DNA from: Lutibacter sp.
Lineage (GTDB): Bacteria; Bacteroidota; Bacteroidia; Flavobacteriales; Flavobacteriaceae
Assembly (NCBI RefSeq): GCF_021647475.1
Contig: NZ_JAKIUR010000053.1
Coordinates: forward strand, 1 to 18,840
Direction of reading: 5' to 3'
Length of the DNA stretch: 18,840 nucleotides
Shown here: piece after piece, positions 13,867 through 18,840 of the stretch
Layout of the letters: each line of letters starts with the position of its first letter
Numbering within the stretch: position 1 is the first letter of the stretch
Made by a program: the position numbers and the translations under genes
The notes under the pieces: model-generated
What the model was told of the DNA's origin: nothing
Databases searched by the model: none
The model's input: only the letters and a program-made list of their open reading frames with translations

Positions 13867-16059
13867 ATGAAGCCACAAAAAAGTATTTTAACAGTCCTAT
13901 TATTATTTATAGCACTAACAGCAATTGCCCAACAAGGCATTAACTACAAAGCTTTAATAAAAGATAGCAGCGGTAATGTAGTTGCTAACCAAAGTGTAAC
14001 CATACAATTTATTATTTACCAAGGTGTAGCACTTACCAATAATGTGTACCAAGAAAGCCATACCGTAAATACCGATGCCAATGGTATTGTTATTGTTAAC
14101 ATTGGAAAAGGAACAGTTAATAGCGGTGTTTTTGCCAATATTAATTGGGGAGCCGACCAGCATTTTTTAAATGTGCAAGTAAATACTGGCACTGGTTTGG
14201 TAGATTTAGGCACTACCGAATTTATGGCGGTACCTTATGCCAAGCATGCTACTACAGCAGCCACCGCAACTAATATAACTGGTCTTGAAAAAATTACAGA
14301 AGGTGCAAATACAGGTTGGCGGTTAATTGGAAGGGACCCTACATTATATGGTGATATAGGTAATAATGCTACAGATTTAAGTTTTAGTAATACAACTTCA
14401 CCAATATTAGGTGCAACGGGTAATTATTCTACTGCAATGGGAAATTATACAACAGCTTCTGGCTCTAGTTCTACAGCAATGGGAAATCATACAACAGCTT
14501 CAGGATTGATAACTACAGCAATGGGAGATTATACAACGGCTTCAGGTCAATTTTCCATAGCAATGGGAAATCATACAACTGCTTCAGGTAATTATTCCAC
14601 AGCAATGGGGGCTTCTACAACGGCCTCTGGAGAGAGGACCACAGCCATGGGAGATGCTGCAACAGCTTCAGGTACTAATGCTACTGCAATGGGAAATAAT
14701 ACAACAGCTTCAGGAGATATTTCCACAGCAATGGGATTTCAAACAAAAGCAGAATCTTATATTTCAACTGTAGTGGGACGTTATAATCTTGGAGGTGGTA
14801 GTGCCACAAGTTGGACAACTACAGACCCTTTGTTTGAAATAGGTAATGGTAGTAGCAGTTCTAATTTAAGCAACGCCCTTACGGTTTTAAAAAATGGTAC
14901 CATAACCGCACCAAGTGTAACAAATGCATTAATAACTACGGCAGGGGCTAAAGCCTTAATAACCAAAGAATATGCCGAAACTAATTTAATAGCTTCTGGC
15001 CTCGAAAAAATTACAGAAGGTGGCAATACTGGTCGGCGGTTAATTGGGCAAAACCCTGCTAATTATGGTAATATTGGTAATAATGCAGTAGATTTGAGTT
15101 ATAGTGCTACTAATTTAACATTATATGGGGCAACAGGCAACTATTCAACAGCAATGGGAATTAAAACTCGAGCTTCTGGCAATATCTCAACTTCAATGGG
15201 TTCAAACACTTTAGCTTCAGGTTCAGTTTCTACAGCAATGGGTCTGCTTTCATTGGCATCAGGTGATTATTCCACAGCAATAGGATATTTTACAACAGCT
15301 TCTAGTTTTGCTTCTGTTGCAATAGGTAGATATAATATAGGAGCTTCTACTGATTCTGCTAATTGGGTTACTACTGACCCTGTATTTGAAATTGGTAATG
15401 GATTAGGTAATACAACAAGAAGTAACGCCCTTACCGTTTATAAAAACGGAAATACTGATGTTTCAGGAGTAATAAGAGCTAGTGGAAATATATGGCCAAC
15501 TACTGGTGCAGGTGTAGAAATAGCTTATGATAGTTCTCTTAATAAAGGATATATTCAATCTTATGATAGAACTACCTCTGCTTGGAGAGATTTAGTAGTT
15601 GGAGCCTTTGATATATATCCTGTTAAAGATAATTACACAAATTTAGGAATCACTACCAATAGATGGACGGCAGTCTATGCTGTAAATGGTACTATTCAAA
15701 CCTCTGATAGACGAATGAAAAAAGAAATAAATAATATTAAATACGGTTTAAAAACTGTTATGCAATTACGACCTGTTACGTATAAATGGAAAAAAGGAAA
15801 TCAAGATATAAACTTAGGTTTAATAGCACAAGAAGTACAAAAATTAATTCCAGAAATTGTAGATGTGGGTACCGATAAAGACCAAACCCTTGGCTTAAAA
15901 TATACGGCTTTAATACCAGTAGTAATAAAAGCTACCCAAGAACAACAAAAAATTATTGAGAAACAACAAAAAGCCATTGAAACGCAACAAAAAGAAATAG
16001 TAGAGCTTAAAAAAATGGTAAATAAATTGTTAAAACAAAGAATATTGGTTAGTAATTAG
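13867..16059 (+). CDS. Fibre-like surface protein: YadA-type head repeats with C-terminal peptidase S74 chaperone
   Basis: This 730-residue protein has a signal peptide ending AIA/QQ (~residue 21). Residues ~22-130 form an N-terminal domain (QGINYKALIKDSSGNV ... YAKHA) common in Bacteroidota fibre proteins. Two paralogous modules start at Gly139 and Gly378 (LEKITEG-NTG-RLIG). The first carries eight 14-residue YadA/Hia head repeats (STAMGxxTTASG) at ~187-298; the second carries about five at ~426-492. The C-terminal module (~537-730) holds the intramolecular chaperone / peptidase S74 domain with the Ser613-Lys618 dyad (SDRRMK), and a heptad coiled coil runs from ~678. Such domains trimerise fibres and may self-cleave before the Ser. 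No sorting tail or lipobox is visible, so the surface route is unclear. Confidence 0.92.
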   Translation: MKPQKSILTVLLLFIALTAIAQQGINYKALIKDSSGNVVANQSVTIQFIIYQGVALTNNVYQESHTVNTDANGIVIVNIGKGTVNSGVFANINWGADQHFLNVQVNTGTGLVDLGTTEFMAVPYAKHATTAATATNITGLEKITEGANTGWRLIGRDPTLYGDIGNNATDLSFSNTTSPILGATGNYSTAMGNYTTASGSSSTAMGNHTTASGLITTAMGDYTTASGQFSIAMGNHTTASGNYSTAMGASTTASGERTTAMGDAATASGTNATAMGNNTTASGDISTAMGFQTKAESYISTVVGRYNLGGGSATSWTTTDPLFEIGNGSSSSNLSNALTVLKNGTITAPSVTNALITTAGAKALITKEYAETNLIASGLEKITEGGNTGRRLIGQNPANYGNIGNNAVDLSYSATNLTLYGATGNYSTAMGIKTRASGNISTSMGSNTLASGSVSTAMGLLSLASGDYSTAIGYFTTASSFASVAIGRYNIGASTDSANWVTTDPVFEIGNGLGNTTRSNALTVYKNGNTDVSGVIRASGNIWPTTGAGVEIAYDSSLNKGYIQSYDRTTSAWRDLVVGAFDIYPVKDNYTNLGITTNRWTAVYAVNGTIQTSDRRMKKEINNIKYGLKTVMQLRPVTYKWKKGNQDINLGLIAQEVQKLIPEIVDVGTDKDQTLGLKYTALIPVVIKATQEQQKIIEKQQKAIETQQKEIVELKKMVNKLLKQRILVSN
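14425..14760 (+). repeat. Eight tandem 42-bp units encoding YadA head repeats
   Basis: Eight in-frame 14-codon units encode variants of YSTAMGNYTTASGS. The seventh position onward varies most and the last unit is diverged (FQTKAES). Slippage or recombination between units would change length in steps of 14 residues without a frameshift. Confidence 0.85.
15142..15351 (+). repeat. About five further 42-bp head-repeat units, second module
   Basis: These 14-codon units are more diverged than the first block (STAMGIKTRASG, STSMGSNTLASG, STAMGLLSLASG, STAIGYFTTASS) and end in IGRYNIG. They parallel the first block's VGRYNLG end, so the whole module was duplicated within the gene. Confidence 0.75.
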
Positions 16060-16095
16060 TAAAAAACTTTGACTTCAAAATTAGTTGAAAACAAC

Positions 16096-16278
16096 GTCAT
16101 TGCAAAAAGAAACAAAAAAATAAGTTCATTATGATAAAATTTCGTCAATTCGAGTGAATTTTAACCTTTTTAGGCTTAAAATTAGTATCGAGAATATTTT
16201 TTAGTTAGAAGCCACCATTCTCAATACCATTTTTTATCAAAAATTACTTGCCTTACTGGCAGGCATTCTCGAACTGAC
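16096..16278. repeat. Intergenic repeat B, full copy 2
   Basis: It has the same length and order as 13430-13612. The core at 16144-16278 is bounded by GTCAATTCGAG and CTCGAACTGAC. Differences are few, for example AGAAACAAAAAAATAAG near the start and GCCACC in the centre. Confidence 0.85.
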
Positions 16279-16298
16279 GTAACAGGATATTAAAAAAC

Positions 16299-16391
16299 GT
16301 CATTGCGATGGGTCCCGATAGCTATCGGGAGAAGAAGCAATCTCAATATAATAAGCAGATTACCACGTCGTAAAAAACTCCTCGTAATGAC
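16299..16391. repeat. Palindromic repeat A, copy 4, with inserted palindrome
   Basis: It begins GTCATTGCGATG and ends CTCCTCGTAATGAC like the others but is 93 bp instead of 79-82. The AGGAACGA segment is replaced by a stretch containing an 18-bp perfect palindrome. Confidence 0.83.
16313..16330. repeat. 18-bp perfect palindrome inside repeat A4
   Basis: TCCCGATAGCTATCGGGA equals its own reverse complement. It occurs once in this window and is missing from the other four full A copies. My recollection is that CCGATAGCTATCGG-type palindromes are frequent in some Bacteroidota genomes; this was not checked. Confidence 0.85.
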
Positions 16392-16440
16392 CGTAAAAAA
16401 TAGTATAAGAGTAATTAAAGTATAGCATAAATTAAACAAC

Positions 16441-16522
16441 GTCATTGCGATGAGGTACGAAGAAGCAATCTCATCTCATAATAAACAGATTACCACGTCG
16501 TAAAAACGCTCCTCGTAATGAC
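16441..16522. repeat. Palindromic repeat A, copy 5
   Basis: It begins GTCATTGCGATGAGGTACGA and ends GCTCCTCGTAATGAC. It is nearly identical to copy 3 in the left half and sits in the corresponding position before the second fibre gene. Confidence 0.85.
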
Positions 16523-16569
16523 AACTCAAAATATTGAAACGTAGTATTTTAAACCAAAACATAAAAATC

Positions 16570-18090
16570 ATGAAGCCACAAAAAAGTATTTTAACAGTCC
16601 TATTATTATTTATAGCACTAACAACAATTGCCCAACAAGGCATTAACTATAAAGCCTTAATAAAAGATAGTAGTGGTAATGTATTAGCATCTTCACCCGT
16701 AACCATACAATTTATTATTTACCAAGGTACAGCACTAGCAACCGCTACCAATGTCTATCAAGAAAGCCATACCGTAAATACCGATGCCAATGGTATTGTT
16801 ATTGTAAATATAGGACAAGGTACCACAAGCGATATTTTTGCCAATATTAATTGGGGCATTGACCGACATTTTTTAAATGTGCAAGTAAATACGGGCACTG
16901 GTTTGGTAGATTTAGGCACTACCGAGTTTATGTCGGTACCTTATGCTAAACATGCTACAACAGCAACCACCGCCTTAAATACTGAAAGTGCAAATAATGG
17001 TTTAACAATAGATGGAAGTACTGTTATAGATAATGGTGCAGGTTGGCACAGAAGTTACGGAGCTACAGGTTGGTATAATGGAACGTATGGAGGTGGAATA
17101 TATATGAAAAATTCTACATGGGTAGAGGTTTATAGTAAAAGTTTTTTAGTTCCATCAGGTACTTTTCAGGTTGGTAATATTGGTAATAGTACATTTAGAG
17201 TAGCTAATGGTAATGTTGGCATTGGAACAGATGCTCCAAGTGAGAAACTACAAATTGTAGGTGGTAACATTCAGCTAGATGAAGGACAGGGAATAAGAAT
17301 AAACAATACAGGTTCTTATTCCACTTTCAAAACCGTCGGTGCAAACACCAATATCACAAGTTTTTCGGGTGGTAATATTAACTTAAGTACAAGTCCTTAT
17401 TTAGGATATGCAGGTGGTGGTTCTCTTACAAGATTAACAGTTGGCTCGAATGGAAATGTTGGCATTGGGACAATTACTCCAACTTCAAAATTAGATGTTA
17501 ATGGTGTATTAAGAGCCAGCGGAAACACTTGGCCAACAACGGGTGCTGGCGTTGAAATTGCTTATGATCCTAGTAAATGTGGTGAGGCTGTAGTAGGAGG
17601 TTGCTTGTCTTATGGTGTTGGTTATGTGCAAACTTACGATAGGGATACTAACACGTGGAAAGATTTATCTATTGGTGCTTCAAGCCTTAGACCTCTTAGC
17701 GATAATTTTACAAGTTTGGGCACCTATAATAGAAGATGGATAAAAGTGTATGCAGTAAATGGTACTATTCAAACTTCAGATAGAAGACTAAAAAAAGAAA
17801 TAAATAATATAAACTACGGTTTAAATACAGTTATGAAACTGCGCCCAGTTACTTATAAATGGAAAAAAGGAAATCAAGATGTAAACTTAGGTTTAATAGC
17901 GCAAGAAGTACAAAAATTAATCCCAGAAATGGTAGATGTTGGCACAGATAAAAAACAAACCCTTGGGTTAAAATATACCGAGTTAATACCTGTACTTATA
18001 AAAGGGATGCAAGAACAACAAAAAGAAATAGCAGAGCTTAAAAAAATGGTAAATAAATTATTAAAACAAAGAATATTGGTTAGTAATTAG
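16570..18090 (+). CDS. Fibre-like surface protein with tail-fibre modules and C-terminal peptidase S74 chaperone
   Basis: This is a 506-residue protein from ATG 16570. That start matches the paralogue's MKPQKSILTV; an upstream TTG at 16534 would add an unlikely extension. The signal peptide and residues ~22-135 are nearly the same as in the gene at 13867. The middle (~140-314) differs completely. It has a GWHRSYGATGWYNGTYGGG segment from Gly158, which reminds me of tip domains of some tail fibres and shufflon pilins. Two GNVGIGT-P--KL modules follow. From Arg315 the proteins are alike again: SDRRLK with Ser403-Lys408 of the S74 chaperone, then a coiled coil two heptads (14 residues) shorter than in the paralogue. 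It is probably a trimeric surface fibre of different specificity. Confidence 0.9.
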   Translation: MKPQKSILTVLLLFIALTTIAQQGINYKALIKDSSGNVLASSPVTIQFIIYQGTALATATNVYQESHTVNTDANGIVIVNIGQGTTSDIFANINWGIDRHFLNVQVNTGTGLVDLGTTEFMSVPYAKHATTATTALNTESANNGLTIDGSTVIDNGAGWHRSYGATGWYNGTYGGGIYMKNSTWVEVYSKSFLVPSGTFQVGNIGNSTFRVANGNVGIGTDAPSEKLQIVGGNIQLDEGQGIRINNTGSYSTFKTVGANTNITSFSGGNINLSTSPYLGYAGGGSLTRLTVGSNGNVGIGTITPTSKLDVNGVLRASGNTWPTTGAGVEIAYDPSKCGEAVVGGCLSYGVGYVQTYDRDTNTWKDLSIGASSLRPLSDNFTSLGTYNRRWIKVYAVNGTIQTSDRRLKKEINNINYGLNTVMKLRPVTYKWKKGNQDVNLGLIAQEVQKLIPEMVDVGTDKKQTLGLKYTELIPVLIKGMQEQQKEIAELKKMVNKLLKQRILVSN

Positions 18091-18126
18091 TAAAAAACTT
18101 TGACTTCAAAATTAGTTGAAAACAAC

Positions 18127-18234
18127 GTCATTGCAAAAAGCAACAAAAAAATAATTTCATTATGATAAAATTTCATCAATTCGAGTGAATTTTAACCTTT
18201 TTAGGCTTAAAATTAGTATCGAGAATATTTTTTG
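18127..18234. repeat. Intergenic repeat B, truncated copy 3
   Basis: GTCATTGCAAAAAGCAAC and the left half of the core follow copy 1 closely up to CGAGAATATTTTTT. The right half with CTCGAACTGAC and all following A repeats are missing. It marks the 3' boundary of the tandem duplication. Confidence 0.82.
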
Positions 18235-18276
18235 TTTAAATCAATACTAAATAATAATAATTTACTTTTTAATTAG

Positions 18277-18284
18277 TAACTTTA
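18277..18284 (+). promoter_or_regulatory. Possible -7 box for the SpoIIAA-like gene
   Basis: TAACTTTA lies 24 bp before the ATG and fits TAnnTTT(G/A). No -33 TTG is found at a suitable distance, and the surrounding sequence is very AT-rich, so the call is weak. Confidence 0.22.
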
Positions 18285-18308
18285 TAAGTCAACTTAAATT
18301 TTAGCGTT

Positions 18309-18695
18309 ATGATACAGTTACTAAAAAATACTACAAACAATGTACTTGCTTTAGAAGTAATTGAAAGCTTTACAGAAGCAGATGAAAAATTTTGTCAAAA
18401 ATTATTTGATGAAAGAAGAAACTTAGGCATCGAGCAAATTAATGTTTTGATAAAATTAGATGAATTAAAAATATCAAAAATAAGTATTAAAGCTTTTTTT
18501 GAAGATATTATTTGGACTTTTAGAAACTATAAACATTTAGGTCATATTGCAATTGTAGCACATTCAAATATTATTAAAGCATTGGTTCCTATTGATAATC
18601 TATTTTTTGAACGAGCTAGCAAAGGAAGATTAGAACGCTATTTTGATGTGTCTCAATTAAAAGAAGCCTTTGATTTTGTAGCTAAAACAAATTGA
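18309..18695 (+). CDS. SpoIIAA-like (STAS/SEC14-fold) protein
   Basis: This 128-residue cytoplasmic protein has no signal peptide or membrane helix. Its layout matches the SpoIIAA-like family: a first strand with NVLALEVIESFTEAD, a helix with the central INVLIKLDELK strand, a helix (IKAFFEDIIWTFRNYKHLGH), the strand IAIVAHSNIIKAL, and a final helix LKEAFDFVAK. Family members are small stand-alone alpha/beta proteins of uncertain role, possibly protein-protein or lipid binding. It follows the truncated repeat by 74 bp and seems unrelated to the fibre genes. The assignment rests on overall pattern and length. Confidence 0.8.
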   Translation: MIQLLKNTTNNVLALEVIESFTEADEKFCQKLFDERRNLGIEQINVLIKLDELKISKISIKAFFEDIIWTFRNYKHLGHIAIVAHSNIIKALVPIDNLFFERASKGRLERYFDVSQLKEAFDFVAKTN

Positions 18696-18840
18696 TATAT
18701 TGTTTACAGTTAGATTAAATAGTCGAACCTATTTTATTACAAGAAGATAGTTTTAATAGTGTTTTCAGTTGTTTTTATTACCAAAATAGGGTTCAAAAAA
18801 GACCAGTTTTTAGTATCTTGGTGCATAAAACCTTGTCAAA
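18696..18840. other. Non-coding end with a long-loop inverted repeat
   Basis: No gene is seen. GAACCTATTTT (18725-18735) pairs with AAAATAGGGTTC (18783-18794) with one bulged G across a ~47-base loop. The arm is followed by AAAAAA rather than a U-tract on this strand, so it is not a standard terminator for the preceding gene. Its role is unknown. Confidence 0.4.

Larger units (their letters stand above)
16060..16569. other. Repeat-filled intergenic region between the two fibre genes
   Basis: No coding sequence is supported here. After a 36-bp tail the order is repeat B (16096-16278), 20 bp, repeat A4 (16299-16391), a 49-bp spacer, and repeat A5 (16441-16522), then 47 bp ending CCAAAACATAAAAATC before the start codon. 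The arrangement duplicates 13430-13866 but is longer just before the gene (an extra AATATTGAAACGTAGTATTT). Confidence 0.85.
13430..18234 (+). repeat. Tandem duplication of a repeat-plus-fibre-gene cassette
   Basis: Unit 1 (13430-16095) and unit 2 (16096-18126) have the same order: repeat B, repeat A, 50-bp spacer, repeat A, fibre gene, then a conserved tail (TAAAAAACTTTGACTTCAAA and beyond). A third unit begins at 18127 but stops inside repeat B. The gene ends are alike between units and the gene middles are unrelated. Confidence 0.82.

Noticed and set aside
13301..16522. CRISPR array
   Set aside because: The repeats are ~80-135 bp with internal symmetry, the spacers are themselves repeated, and no cas genes are present.
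16534..16569. Upstream TTG start extending the second fibre protein by 12 residues
   Set aside because: The paralogue starts at the equivalent of ATG 16570 and the upstream bases before both genes (CCAAAACATAAAAATC) look like leader sequence. The extension would also place charged residues before the signal peptide.
13867..18090. Prophage tail-fibre genes
   Set aside because: Both proteins have bacterial signal peptides, and no phage structural, lysis or integration genes are nearby.

Overview
The window is AT-rich and codes on the + strand throughout. It looks like a member of the Bacteroidota, most likely a Flavobacteriaceae. The reasons are a hybrid two-component regulator with a C-terminal AraC-type output domain, a type IX secretion (T9SS) type A sorting tail, signal peptides ending in AQ, Bacteroidota-type TAnnTTT(G/A) promoter boxes, and GTCATTGCGA...TCGTAATGAC intergenic palindromic repeats. 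No tRNA, rRNA, CRISPR array, transposase or integrase was seen.

Region 1 (1-3153) holds a partial intergenic repeat and then one complete TPR / histidine kinase / receiver / AraC regulator of 977 residues.

Region 2 (3196-10900) starts with a candidate operator-promoter: an 18-bp perfect palindrome plus GTTACA direct repeats 21 bp apart. A dense run of co-directional genes for exported or membrane proteins follows. They are a tiny ORF resembling the end of a T9SS sorting domain; four members of an unrecognised ~180-195 aa secreted family in two pairs on either side of an OmpA-type peptidoglycan-binding protein; an unrecognised 357 aa secreted protein; two tandem lipoproteins that each carry seven ~44-residue repeats (probable seven-bladed beta-propellers); and a small three-helix membrane protein. 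The layout suggests one cell-envelope regulon controlled by the upstream regulator.

Region 3 (10932-13290) is a second, partly decayed copy of the regulator-end / operator / small-ORF unit. Only the last 49 codons of a second regulator remain, fused to an intergenic repeat at a short stretch of microhomology. The operator spacing is preserved. Behind it lie the tiny ORF and two secreted proteins, one with D-x-N-type repeats and one with a T9SS sorting tail. The intact regulator may now serve both operons.

Region 4 (13291-18234) is a tandem duplication. Two fibre-like proteins share an N-terminal domain and a C-terminal intramolecular chaperone (peptidase S74) with a coiled coil, but have unrelated middles: YadA-type head repeats in one and tail-fibre-like GNVGIGT modules in the other. 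Palindromic repeat arrays precede each gene, and a third truncated repeat follows the second, so the block looks like a cassette array able to swap its tips.

Region 5 (18235-18840) has a SpoIIAA-like (STAS/SEC14) protein and a non-coding end.
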